A DNA stretch of 8,899 bases from Devosiaceae bacterium (GTDB lineage: Bacteria > Pseudomonadota > Alphaproteobacteria > Rhizobiales > Devosiaceae), in the NCBI GenBank assembly GCA_021648585.1, contig JAKISM010000101.1, positions 1-8,899 on the forward strand, written 5' to 3'. The translations under genes were made by a program, and so were the position numbers. Positions within the stretch are counted from its first letter, which is position 1. The number at the start of each line of letters is the position of its first letter. Below are positions 1-6,428 of the stretch, in pieces. The notes under the pieces were generated by a model. The model was not told the DNA's origin and did not search any database. It worked only from the letters and a program-made list of their open reading frames with translations.

Positions 1-238
1 AAAGCTCTTGGCGCTTAAATTCACCGAGCCTAAAATGCTCGCCCTTTTGTTTATCAAATAATTTTATTGGCGCAACATTGGCGCTTAAAATATTATCGCT
101 TAGTGCTAAACTGTTTGGATTATAATAATTGACCTCATAGCCACGTTGTTGCGCCTCTAGCATTATCGCAAAGCTACTATCGCCACTTGGCTCAATATCC
201 TTTATCGGATCCATCTGCACTGCAATTTTTAAGTTCAA
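1..238 (-). CDS. gshB: glutathione synthetase, N-terminal part (cut by window edge)
   Basis: ATP-dependent ligase that joins gamma-glutamylcysteine and glycine to make glutathione in the cytoplasm. Only the first 79 residues are visible; the rest lies off the left edge. Translating the minus strand gives a start like KIAVQMDPI followed by GDSSFAIMLEAQQRGYEV, which fits the prokaryotic GSH-synthase N-terminal domain from memory of the family (MDPI, D-S/T-F, EAQ-RG). I chose a TTG start at 238-236 because GGAG lies six bases upstream and this gives the usual family N-terminus; the first ATG would cut into the conserved MDP motif. The gene starts three bases after the yraN stop, so it is the last visible member of the rsmI-yraN-gshB operon. 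The ATP-grasp domain cannot be inspected. Confidence 0.88.
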   Translation of the reverse strand, partial: MNLKIAVQMDPIKDIEPSGDSSFAIMLEAQQRGYEVNYYNPNSLALSDNILSANVAPIKLFDKQKGEHFRLGEFKRQEL

Positions 239-241
239 TTT

Positions 242-619
242 TTACTCCAAATAATTAAATGCACCAATATAATGTTTTGGCAAAGTGTAGGGCGCAATGA
301 ATATCACATCAAAGCGTAAATCATAATCATAATATTTGCTATTTTGCGATAAAAATAAACCAGCAGCACGTGAAATACGTCTTTTATTAACCGCTTCTAG
401 CGCTTGTTCTAAATTATCTTGGGTTTTGCGCATTTTTACTTCAACAAAAACCAGAGATTTGCCCCTTTTAGCGATAAGATCAATTTCTCCAACATGAGTT
501 TTCACTCTTTTTGCGACAATAGAATATAATTTTAGACGCAAATATAGGCCTGCAAGATTTTCGCCCAAACGGCCAAAATTTTCAGCCCTTTTCCTGCTTG
601 ATTTTGAGCGCTTCATCAT
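242..619 (-). CDS. yraN: YraN family (UPF0102) nuclease-fold protein
   Basis: Small cytoplasmic protein of the UPF0102 family, which has a restriction-endonuclease-like fold and no firmly established function. The 125 residues match the usual family length. The signature GEIDLI is at residues 44-49 and VFVEVK at 57-62, giving the D-(x)n-E-x-K arrangement of a PD-(D/E)XK active site; an N-terminal AENFGRLGE helix and a QALEAVNKRR segment follow the family pattern. It overlaps the end of rsmI by 38 bases and is followed after three bases by gshB, so it is translationally tied to both. Two adjacent ATG codons at the start leave a one-residue uncertainty. The family call is strong; the enzymatic activity is an inference from the fold. 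Confidence 0.9.
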   Translation of the reverse strand: MMKRSKSSRKRAENFGRLGENLAGLYLRLKLYSIVAKRVKTHVGEIDLIAKRGKSLVFVEVKMRKTQDNLEQALEAVNKRRISRAAGLFLSQNSKYYDYDLRFDVIFIAPYTLPKHYIGAFNYLE

Positions 620-1460
620 AGACCTTTTTGCGTTTTAGATTAAACTTTGTAGCTATTTCATCAACTGAGCTTTTAAGAGTTTTATCTCTAAGAGCGTTTT
701 TTAATTCGCTTTTCCAAATATTTTCATCAAGCTCTATCTCTTTTGCGCCAGAAACTAAAATAACTGCCTCACCTTTTATTTGTATGTCAGATAATGTTTC
801 GCTTAACTCAACAAGCGAGCCACGCATTACCCGCTCAAATTTTTTGCTTATTTCAAGCGCAATAGCAACTTCTGTTTGTTCGCCAAAAACATCTTTCATT
901 GCGTCAATAGTTTTGCTTAAGCGGCGTGGTGATTCGTAAAATATCAGCGTTTCATAATTATTCTTTAGTTTTTCAAGGGCATTTTTCCGTGCGCCAGCTT
1001 TGGGTGGTAAAAATCCATGAAAGCTAAAATTATCACTTGGTAATCCAGCTATTGATAGAGCCGCAATTAGAGCGCAAGCACCGGGTAGTGAGAAAATATT
1101 TAACCCCCTCTCTCTTGCTTGACGAACTAGAACAAAACCGGGATCATTAATTAGTGGCGTGCCAGCATCTGATATTAGTGCAACGGATTGCCCTGCCTCT
1201 AAACGTTTAATAATTGAGTTGGTTTTTTCTCTTTCATTATGTTCATGAAAGGCTAGGCGCTTGGTTTTAATGCCATAATGATTAAGCAATTTGGCGCTAG
1301 TTCTGGTATCTTCGCAAATTATCAGATCAGCGCTAGCCAAAACCTCAAGCGCCCTTATGCTAATATCACGTAAATTACCAATGGGCGTTGCAACAATATA
1401 AAGCCCTTCTTCCAGCTTTGGAGCTATAAATTCTTTTGCAAAAATGTAATATTTACTCAT
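582..1460 (-). CDS. rsmI: 16S rRNA (cytidine1402-2'-O)-methyltransferase
   Basis: SAM-dependent tetrapyrrole-methylase-fold enzyme that 2'-O-methylates C1402 of 16S rRNA in the decoding centre. The 292 residues are the normal length. Visible family blocks are LYIVATPIGNLRDIS (residues 20-34), ICEDTRTS (48-55), the SAM-binding SDAGTPLINDPG loop (97-108), LPGACALIAALSIAGLP (125-141) and FYESPRR (174-180). A C-terminal extension of about 60 residues is typical of RsmI. It is the first gene of the minus-strand operon, divergent from the LpoA-like gene, and overlaps yraN by 38 bases. The ATG at 1460 is the only good start ahead of the conserved domain; the nearest GGAG is rather far (about 13 bases), so initiation may be weak. 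The upstream region carries a 21-bp tandem repeat (see separate entry). Confidence 0.95.
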   Translation of the reverse strand: MSKYYIFAKEFIAPKLEEGLYIVATPIGNLRDISIRALEVLASADLIICEDTRTSAKLLNHYGIKTKRLAFHEHNEREKTNSIIKRLEAGQSVALISDAGTPLINDPGFVLVRQARERGLNIFSLPGACALIAALSIAGLPSDNFSFHGFLPPKAGARKNALEKLKNNYETLIFYESPRRLSKTIDAMKDVFGEQTEVAIALEISKKFERVMRGSLVELSETLSDIQIKGEAVILVSGAKEIELDENIWKSELKNALRDKTLKSSVDEIATKFNLKRKKVYDEALKIKQEKG

Positions 1461-1484
1461 TTGTTTTGGTAAACTCCATATTCA

Positions 1485-1526
1485 TGCCCATATTTATGAA
1501 CAGTTTGCCTATATTTATAAACAGCT
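1485..1526. repeat. 21-bp tandem direct repeat between rsmI and the lipoprotein gene
   Basis: Two adjacent 21-bp units, 1485-1505 and 1506-1526, differ at three positions (18 of 21 identical). Both contain a TATTTATRAACAG core. Read on the minus strand each unit offers a -10-like TATAAAT or CATAAAT, so the repeat could be a doubled promoter or operator element for rsmI. No function is established. Confidence 0.6.
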
Positions 1527-1552
1527 TGAAAGCATAGTTTTAAGCATTTGCT

Positions 1553-1581
1553 TTGATTTTGTATAGGTTTGGGCATAGACT
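1553..1581 (+). promoter_or_regulatory. candidate sigma70-type promoter of the lipoprotein gene
   Basis: TTGATT at 1553-1558 and TAGACT at 1576-1581 are separated by 17 bases. This would start transcription near 1588, about 40 bases before the chosen TTG start. Both boxes match the consensus at four of six positions, so this is a reasonable but unproven candidate. Confidence 0.35.
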
Positions 1582-1626
1582 ATTATTTAATAACTGATTT
1601 ATCAAAATTTAATTAGGGGCAGAAAA

Positions 1627-2865
1627 TTGATATTAAGGAATATGTTAGGATTTTTGAACAAAGGCACACTTCTTATCAAATATATATTTGCAAGTTTTGC
1701 AATATTATTACTTAGCGCTTGCACTAATTTTGCTTTTGGCCCGCAAAATTCAACAGCGCCACTTACTACACTTGCACAAGATGTAGGTGCGCAAACATTA
1801 CCCTTAGTATCAGGCCAGCCTATTGGCACGGGTAATGTCCGAGTAGCGCTTTTATTGCCCATAACTGGTGATGCTGGCATAGCAAATGTGGGTATTTCAA
1901 TGGCCAATGGCGCACGTTTGGCTATGGAATTTATCCAAAAAAATAATTCTATAGGCAGTAATATTACGCTAGTTCTAAAAGATACAAGTGGAGATGCGTC
2001 GGTTGCAGCTCGTAAAGCTTCAGAAGCAGTGAGTGAGGGGGCTAGTCTTATTCTTGGTCCATTAAGGGCCGAATCTGTGCGTGCCGCTGGGGCAGTTGCT
2101 CGCTCGGCTGGAATTCCGTTAATTGGCTTTTCTAATAATTCTGGCGCTGCATCAAGCGGGGTATATTTGCTCAATGTTTTACCAGAAGGCGAGGTTAAGC
2201 GTTCGCTAAGATTTGCTTCTAGTCAAGGAAGGCGTGGTTTTGCAGTTATTTATCCAACGACCGATTTTGGATACATTCAAGCTGGTGCATTTACTCAAAG
2301 CATTTCTGATTTAGGGTTAAATGCACTAGCTACTTATTCGTTTGGCGATGAAAATGGCGCTCGTGTTGCAATAGAGCAGGTTATTCCACTTATTCAATCA
2401 GGGCAGATTGATGCCCTGTTTCTTCCAGATCGCTCAACTGCTCCAAGTTTTGCAACTCTTTTGGAAGCGGTTGGCATAGATAAATCGAAGTTACTTATTA
2501 TTGGCTCGGCTGATTGGGATAGAGATGTTAAAATTTCACAAACTCCCTATTTAAGCGGTGCCGTTTATCCTGCAATCGACGATGCTGGACAAGAAGCGTT
2601 GCGCCCACAATATCAAGCTCGCTTTGGCTCAAATCCGCACCCATTTGCAACCATTGCCTATACTGCAACATTGCTTGCCAATTCTTCTGCACTATCCAAG
2701 TCAAATCCACCCTATGATCAAAATCAGCTAACAAGAGCTTCTGGATTTAATGGTCGTGATGGACTTTTTCGGTTTCTTTATAATGGCCGTTCTGAATATG
2801 CTTTGATTATAAAGCAGGTAATTTCTGGCGGCGCACAAAGAATTGATGGGCCAAGATTACCATAG
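1627..2865 (+). CDS. LpoA/LppC-like penicillin-binding protein activator (lipoprotein, periplasmic-binding fold)
   Basis: Predicted lipoprotein with a type 1 periplasmic-binding-protein fold, annotated in Rhizobiales as penicillin-binding protein activator or ABC substrate-binding-like protein. The N-terminus has a hydrophobic stretch ending in the lipobox LLSAC, so Cys32 is the likely lipidated residue. After a low-complexity linker the fold starts at VRVALLLPITGDAG (about residue 70) and continues through ILGPLRAESVRAAGAVARSA and GFAVIYPTTDFGY. It lacks the extra N-terminal TPR domain of enterobacterial LpoA (412 residues), as is usual in alphaproteobacteria. I chose TTG at 1627 because AGGGG at 1615-1619 sits seven bases before it; the in-frame ATG at 1642 has AAGG only three bases away. 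The divergent rsmI-yraN-gshB neighbours match the Rhizobiales order. A role in peptidoglycan synthesis is inferred from the family. Confidence 0.85.
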   Translation: MILRNMLGFLNKGTLLIKYIFASFAILLLSACTNFAFGPQNSTAPLTTLAQDVGAQTLPLVSGQPIGTGNVRVALLLPITGDAGIANVGISMANGARLAMEFIQKNNSIGSNITLVLKDTSGDASVAARKASEAVSEGASLILGPLRAESVRAAGAVARSAGIPLIGFSNNSGAASSGVYLLNVLPEGEVKRSLRFASSQGRRGFAVIYPTTDFGYIQAGAFTQSISDLGLNALATYSFGDENGARVAIEQVIPLIQSGQIDALFLPDRSTAPSFATLLEAVGIDKSKLLIIGSADWDRDVKISQTPYLSGAVYPAIDDAGQEALRPQYQARFGSNPHPFATIAYTATLLANSSALSKSNPPYDQNQLTRASGFNGRDGLFRFLYNGRSEYALIIKQVISGGAQRIDGPRLP

Positions 2866-2898
2866 GTAATAGAGACTTCCATAGGAAGAGAGACTTCC
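2860..2898. repeat. short imperfect tandem repeat with two overlapping hairpins
   Basis: A 19-bp unit (2860-2878) is followed by a similar 18-bp unit (2879-2896); both begin CCATAGG and end AGAGACTT. The sequence offers two mutually exclusive 5-bp stems, CTTCC-ATA-GGAAG and GGAAG-AGAGA-CTTCC. It lies at the convergent 3' ends of the lipoprotein and yjbR-like genes, but there is no T-run, so it is not a typical intrinsic terminator. Confidence 0.4.
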
Positions 2899-2909
2899 GT
2901 AAATAAGCT

Positions 2910-3272
2910 CTATAGACCAATTTCATGGCGCAAATCTTTGCTAAGCTTTTGGCTAATTATTTTATGCGCATCGATTATGTAGTTTTTAATCTCTTCTTCG
3001 CTTAATTCGCTATTAGGAAGAACAGAAACCCATTTTGCACGTGCCAGATATTTTGCTTTTGAAATTCCATTTAATGTTGGCAACATTTCAAAGCCCATAT
3101 CAGAACACTTAAAAGATATTTGCCAAATATCCTCATCGCTCCAAATGTTAAAAGTAGCAAAAAGTTTACCGCCAATTTTACCAACCGAAGCATTGCCCCA
3201 TTGATGAACTATTTCAACTGCTGGTAGCTGTTTGATAAATTCTTCAAAATTTTCTCTAATATAAATGCTCAA
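2910..3272 (-). CDS. MmcQ/YjbR family protein
   Basis: A 120-residue protein of the MmcQ/YjbR family, which has a CyaY-like fold and is often called DNA-binding although its role is not well defined. Visible family traits are the SVGKIGGKLFATF strand pair (about residues 29-41), ISFKCS (52-57), the ISKAKYLARAKWVSV block (69-83) and a C-terminal helix with SEEEIKNYI and HKIISQKL. The start is a TTG at 3272-3270 that overlaps the TGA stop of the upstream membrane gene by four bases, which implies translational coupling. No ATG lies before the conserved region. It is the distal gene of a three-gene minus-strand set and converges on the lipoprotein gene. Confidence 0.8.
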   Translation of the reverse strand: MSIYIRENFEEFIKQLPAVEIVHQWGNASVGKIGGKLFATFNIWSDEDIWQISFKCSDMGFEMLPTLNGISKAKYLARAKWVSVLPNSELSEEEIKNYIIDAHKIISQKLSKDLRHEIGL

Positions 3273-3664
3273 CTAAATTTAACTTTCTTTGATTTGGTTG
3301 GCAAAAAAAACAAATAAGCAATAATCATAAATGTTGCGCTTAATGATATAAGTCCAAGCCAACTAGGCAGGCTTAAGAAAAATAGAAATATTGGATCCCA
3401 TAAAAATGGGTGTATTTTACGCTCAATTATTGCGCCAACTAGTGGCAGGCTTGCAGTATTAAAAATTTCGATAAACGGATCAAAATTATACCAAGTTTGG
3501 CCAAGTGGATCTGTTGCTCTATTATCTGTCGCCGCTATAATTGTTATGTAAAAACCAAAAGCTAACAGAGCCAAGCCAACAAAGATAAGAGAAAACAGGC
3601 GCATAATAATTTTTAATATAGAAATAATTATTTTCAATTTATTTGTCCATTTAATTAATTTCAA
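3269..3664 (-). CDS. small membrane protein, paralogue of its upstream neighbour
   Basis: Predicted inner-membrane protein of up to 131 residues; function unknown. Membrane segments are FSLIFVGLALLAFGFYI near the N-terminus and FLFFLSLPSWLGLISL plus TFMIIAYLFFLP near the C-terminus, followed by a basic KSKKVK tail. Between them are LGQTWYNFDP and IERKIHPFLWDPI, which resemble from memory a small uncharacterised Rhizobiales membrane family. The next gene upstream has the same layout, with QTW and a S-LP-W motif before the last helix. The start is uncertain: a TTG at 3664 overlaps the upstream stop by 14 bases, while an ATG at 3604 would give a 111-residue protein but has no clear ribosome site. 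The TTG form adds a lysine- and isoleucine-rich leader. Confidence 0.7.
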   Translation of the reverse strand: MKLIKWTNKLKIIISILKIIMRLFSLIFVGLALLAFGFYITIIAATDNRATDPLGQTWYNFDPFIEIFNTASLPLVGAIIERKIHPFLWDPIFLFFLSLPSWLGLISLSATFMIIAYLFFLPTKSKKVKFS

Positions 3665-3977
3665 TAGTATTATTACCTGATTTCTTCCTGCCTACAAATA
3701 ACATTATTGTGCCCAAAACACCTAAAACTACCCATGCTGGCAGGCTAATAATAAATAATGATATATCGTTGAGTGTATTAGGCCATGAAAGGTTACTTAA
3801 AAAATTACTAATAGCTAACCAACTAGAACTATGTAAATCATTCCATGTTTGCGAAAAAGACAAAAAACTAATAGCACCTAAATTTTGCGAAAGAATAATA
3901 TCTCTTATTAAAAACACTACAGCAATTCCTAAAAACCACGTACCCATTATTCGCAATAAAAACTTTATAAATTTCAT
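3651..3977 (-). CDS. small membrane protein, tandem paralogue
   Basis: Predicted inner-membrane protein of 108 residues; function unknown. One helix spans about residues 12-28 (GTWFLGIAVVFLIRDII) and a second about 75-97 (LFIISLPAWVVLGVLGTIM), ending in a basic GRKK tail. The RDI after the first helix, the SQTW segment, and S-LP-W before the last helix match positions in the adjacent downstream gene, so the two look like diverged tandem duplicates. ATG at 3977 is supported by AGGG about ten bases upstream. It heads the minus-strand set with the second membrane gene and the yjbR-like gene, all overlapping. Confidence 0.72.
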   Translation of the reverse strand: MKFIKFLLRIMGTWFLGIAVVFLIRDIILSQNLGAISFLSFSQTWNDLHSSSWLAISNFLSNLSWPNTLNDISLFIISLPAWVVLGVLGTIMLFVGRKKSGNNTIEIN

Positions 3978-4243
3978 TTTTCAGCGCCCTGAATTTTATT
4001 TAACCAAGAGATAGCTCTAGAAGCTAAAGAAGGCAATTTATAGATTAATAATAAACTGATATTTATATGGTTAAAAAGACTTGCTCATAAGTACTTTTTA
4101 GGGGTAGGTCATTGTTTGAAATTACTTAGCAATAGTAAAGGTCGAAAGCGCAAAAGGTTTGGCGATAGTCAAGCCATCTAAAGAAAAGACAGCGTGCGCC
4201 CTATAAAGAATTATAGGCATGAATATTTTGTCTAACTAATATA

Positions 4244-4333
4244 GGAGAGGTGGCCGAGTGGTCGAAGGCGCACGCTTGGAAAGCGTGTAGGCAGGTAACT
4301 GTCTCCAGGGTTCGAATCCCTGTCTCTCCGCCA
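4244..4333 (+). tRNA. tRNA-Ser(GGA), decoding UCC/UCU
   Basis: A complete 90-nt class II tRNA. The 7-bp acceptor stem pairs 4244-4250 with 4323-4329 (the last pair is G-U), G4330 is the discriminator and the CCA end is encoded at 4331-4333. The anticodon stem is CACGC (4271-4275) with GCGTG (4283-4287), and the anticodon GGA is at 4278-4280. A long variable arm between 4288 and about 4306 is the serine hallmark, and the T-loop has GGTTCGAATCC. It stands alone with its own terminator and borders an accessory region, so its 3' end could have served as an integration site. Confidence 0.97.
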
Positions 4334-4335
4334 TT

Positions 4336-4365
4336 AAAAAGCCACCCCTCTTGGGGTGGTTTTTT
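4336..4365 (+). terminator. intrinsic terminator of tRNA-Ser
   Basis: A 7-bp GC-rich stem, CCACCCC (4342-4348) with GGGGTGG (4353-4359), closes a TCTT loop and is followed by six T residues. An A-run before the stem lets it extend further. It begins a few bases after the tRNA CCA end. Confidence 0.92.
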
Positions 4366-4391
4366 GATGGTGGTAGGGCGTTGGATAAGAA

Positions 4392-4458
4392 CCCTTTGGT
4401 TCGAAAACAAGCTTAGCGAGGCACGAGCTTAGCGGTTTCGATGAAGGGCTTTAGCCCT
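4392..4458. other. palindrome-rich intergenic element
   Basis: The 291 bases between the tRNA and the next gene contain no convincing ORF. At 4392-4448 an imperfect long hairpin can form: CCCTTTG pairs with the strand ending TGAAGGG, then TCGAAA with TTTCGA, then AAGCT with AGCTT, with small bulges. The nonamer AGCTTAGCG occurs twice inside it. Overlapping its right arm is a second hairpin, AGGGC-TTTA-GCCCT (4445-4458), which would exclude the first. A further inverted repeat, ATCAAAA-cta-TTTTGAT, lies at 4473-4489. It may be a mobile palindromic unit or a structured RNA; I do not recognise it. Confidence 0.4.
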
Positions 4459-4624
4459 GACATAATCCCTTTATCAAAACTATTTTGATCTTTGTCTTCT
4501 TAATTTCGTAAGCAAAGTCGAGCTATATATCCGCAAGTACAACTTTTTTGAATTAAGCCCTTTCATTTTATTGATTTAACTATACTTTATAGGCACAAAT
4601 CATTAATAGGCAAATTGATTAAAC

Positions 4625-5269
4625 ATGACTGTACTAAAACCAAAAATTATTAAACGTGTTAAAGATGAAAAAGATCAACTTATTAGAGAAAAAATTACCC
4701 CTTGGTTGATGGGTTTTAGCTCTGGGAAATTAGAAATTGAAAATTTTCATGGGCGAATTATTTCATACTCTGGAATTGAGTTTTCGGGTAGCCCATGCGA
4801 TGTATTTTGGGGGTGCTATATTGAACCTTTTTTAGAAAATATAACGAACCAACTTATTTTAGAAATAGCTAAAGAGTGCAAAGAATCGAAACTAGATATC
4901 CGAGCAGAGTTAGACTTTCTAACACAACAGCTGAATGGCTTGTATAATGCAATTTACAAAGAAATGTCCGAAACCGAACAGAGGCTCTTAGGAAAAGGAT
5001 TTCCAGATAAAATTCAAAAAAGAGATGTTAATTCACAAATAACAACCATGAAAAAATACTTAGAACAACATGTTGAAATGGAAATTCAAAAACATACATC
5101 TGCTATTCAAAAAAGCTCTAAAAGCATTGTATCTCGACTGTGGCAAGATCCTGTTTGGAGTAAAGTAATCGCTACAGGTATTTTGGCTCTCTTATCTGGT
5201 ATTTATTTTTTCTGGAAAAATGATTTTATCTTAAAATCCTATGATTATCTTAAAACCCTATTAGGTTAG
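4625..5269 (+). CDS. unrecognised protein with C-terminal membrane anchor
   Basis: I do not recognise this 214-residue protein. The N-terminal third is mixed, with ITPWLMGFSSGKLEIENFHG (24-43) and a Cys-containing stretch, SPCDVFWGCYIEPF. Residues about 88-165 are charged and helical and could form a coiled coil. At the C-terminus DPVWSKVIATGILALLSGIY (175-194) gives one predicted transmembrane helix followed by a short lysine-bearing tail. From memory, a D-P-V-W-S-K-V-I-A entry into a membrane helix recurs in accessory-region and defence-associated proteins, so a membrane effector is possible but unproven. The start is the first ATG; its ribosome site is weak (AGG about 13 bases away). The gene stands alone between the tRNA and a decayed integrase, suggesting acquired cargo. 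Confidence 0.65.
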   Translation: MTVLKPKIIKRVKDEKDQLIREKITPWLMGFSSGKLEIENFHGRIISYSGIEFSGSPCDVFWGCYIEPFLENITNQLILEIAKECKESKLDIRAELDFLTQQLNGLYNAIYKEMSETEQRLLGKGFPDKIQKRDVNSQITTMKKYLEQHVEMEIQKHTSAIQKSSKSIVSRLWQDPVWSKVIATGILALLSGIYFFWKNDFILKSYDYLKTLLG

Positions 5270-5286
5270 ATACATGCACAAATTAG

Positions 5287-5888
5287 CAAATCAAGCGTTG
5301 GCGCAATCCATTCAAAAAAGCCATTACTAACTTTATTGGCGTGGTTGGCAATAAAGCGCTAGATGAAATAAATCGTGAGGATAATGTTGTCATTTCACCA
5401 ATGGTGCGCTTGATGCACTTAACCTAGAGGCTCGTTGCATTGTTTTAGGAATGATCAATACTGGTTATCGACCAAGCGAAGGGTGTGGATTATTTCCTGA
5501 ACATATCAAGCTTGAAGGAGCAGTTCCTCATATTTCTATTGAAGGAGTTGGTCGCCAGCTTAAATCTGTTCATGCTCGTCGGGTAATTCCACTTGCTGGT
5601 GTTAGCCTTGAGGCTTTTCAGCAATGCCCAAATGGCTTCCCTCGTTATCGAGACAACCCAAGCCTATCTGCTACAGTTAGCAAATATTTACGGGCTAATG
5701 ACCTGCTTGAAACACCAAAACACAGCCTTTACGGCCTTAGGCACGCCTTTGAGGATCGTATGATTGCCGCTGGGATTGATGATCGCATTAGACGTGATTT
5801 GTTTGGGCATACGTTAAATCGAGAAAGATATGGTAAAGGCGCAACACTTGAACATTTACATCAGTGCGTTCAATCGGTTGCTCTTTGA
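5287..5888 (+). pseudogene. tyrosine recombinase/integrase, internally deleted and frame-broken (copy 1)
   Basis: Remains of a phage-type site-specific tyrosine recombinase. Segment one (5287-5400) reads KRWRNPFKKAITNFIGVVG and on to DEINRED, matching the N-terminal core-binding domain of rhizobial integrases by recall; an in-frame TAG lies just upstream. At about 5400 the frame shifts by one and segment two begins NGALDALNLEARCIVLGM, continuing as the catalytic domain to the stop. That domain keeps the first arginine (TGYRPSE), the hairpin lysine (GRQLKS), YGLRHAFEDR, LFGH and the RYG tyrosine. About 100 residues normally found between the segments seem missing. The visible in-frame catalytic portion from 5451 is 145 residues. 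The gene cannot make a normal recombinase. Confidence 0.85.
5736..5888 (+). repeat. integrase-tail direct repeat, unit A
   Basis: This 153-bp stretch, encoding the last 50 residues of the integrase from LRHAFEDR to the stop, recurs at 6828-6980 in the same orientation with no gaps. By eye I count 16 mismatches (about 90% identity), many silent. Confidence 0.9.
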
Positions 5889-5935
5889 TTTACAATATTT
5901 TTTGCTCGCTCAATAATATCGAGCGTTTGCTTTTA
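5870..5935 (-). pseudogene. relic 3' end of a small accessory gene, convergent with integrase
   Basis: On the minus strand the sequence reads IIERAKNIVNQRATD and a TGA stop at 5872-5870, overlapping the integrase end by 19 bases. IERAKNI--QR is shared with the end of the partial gene at the right edge (IERAKNIARQRLSK), nine of 13 positions. In DNA the 39-bp match is about 74%. Upstream in this frame there are stop codons, so only a C-terminal remnant remains. Vestigial and short, so the call rests on that one match. Confidence 0.45.
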
Positions 5936-5984
5936 TTAGAAGCCAATGAAAATGCAACAATAGATGCTATCTAGGATATTGACC

Positions 5985-6428
5985 CTAATCAGATAATTCA
6001 GAAATAAGCACTAAATCAATTCCAACAGGTGTTTTAATTTTGCTGTCATTTGTAAGGAATACATCACAGCCTTCTTGCATCGCTGTTGCAACATGAAGTG
6101 CATCAGGAGTTTTCATTCCTATTTTACCTCGCAAAAATCCTGCTTGGATACAAATATCTCTATCAGCTGCCACAAGTTTGAAAGCGCCAACCTCACTTAG
6201 AAAATCAATAGATAGTTTAATTTTTTCTTGCGCATCTTGTTTCACATGTAGCGGCAAAATTTCAGTAAATATTATCTCTGAAGTTACGATTGAAAATTCA
6301 CGGCTCTTGATAGCCATATGAATAGATTCTATTTGAGATGCGTATTCTTCGCTTCCTTCAAGAATATAGATAAAAATATTCGTATCAAAATAAACATTTC
6401 GTCCCTTTAAGATTTTTCTTAATCCCAT
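5985..6428 (-). CDS. PIN-domain ribonuclease toxin, VapC-like
   Basis: Predicted type II toxin: a Mg2+-dependent PIN-domain endoribonuclease of VapC type, whose relatives cleave tRNA or rRNA. The 147 residues are normal. The acidic active-site set is present: Asp15 in VYFDTNIFIY, Glu56 in IIFTEIL, Asp109 in KTPDALHVATA and Asp128 in FLTNDSKI. It lies directly downstream of the AbrB-type antitoxin gene and overlaps it by ten bases, the usual toxin-antitoxin arrangement with coupled translation. The ORF appears intact, so the toxin may be active. The RNA target cannot be told from sequence. Confidence 0.92.
   Translation of the reverse strand: MGLRKILKGRNVYFDTNIFIYILEGSEEYASQIESIHMAIKSREFSIVTSEIIFTEILPLHVKQDAQEKIKLSIDFLSEVGAFKLVAADRDICIQAGFLRGKIGMKTPDALHVATAMQEGCDVFLTNDSKIKTPVGIDLVLISELSD

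Noticed and set aside
1602..2174. Long antisense frame opposite the lipoprotein gene
   Set aside because: It mirrors the codon pattern of the lipoprotein gene and has no recognisable motif or ribosome site.
2876..2898. Terminator for the lipoprotein gene
   Set aside because: The stems are only five base pairs and no T-run follows, so it is listed only as a repeat.
3975..4090. Minus-strand frame ending in ATGA overlap with the first membrane gene (reads ASRAISWLNKIQGAEK before the stop)
   Set aside because: It is open only from a stop near 4087 and has only a TTG as start (about 20 residues). It could be the tail of a lost upstream gene, but nothing supports coding.
4201..4432. Open frames on both strands over the tRNA
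   Set aside because: They are translations of the tRNA-Ser gene and its terminator, with no protein-like features.
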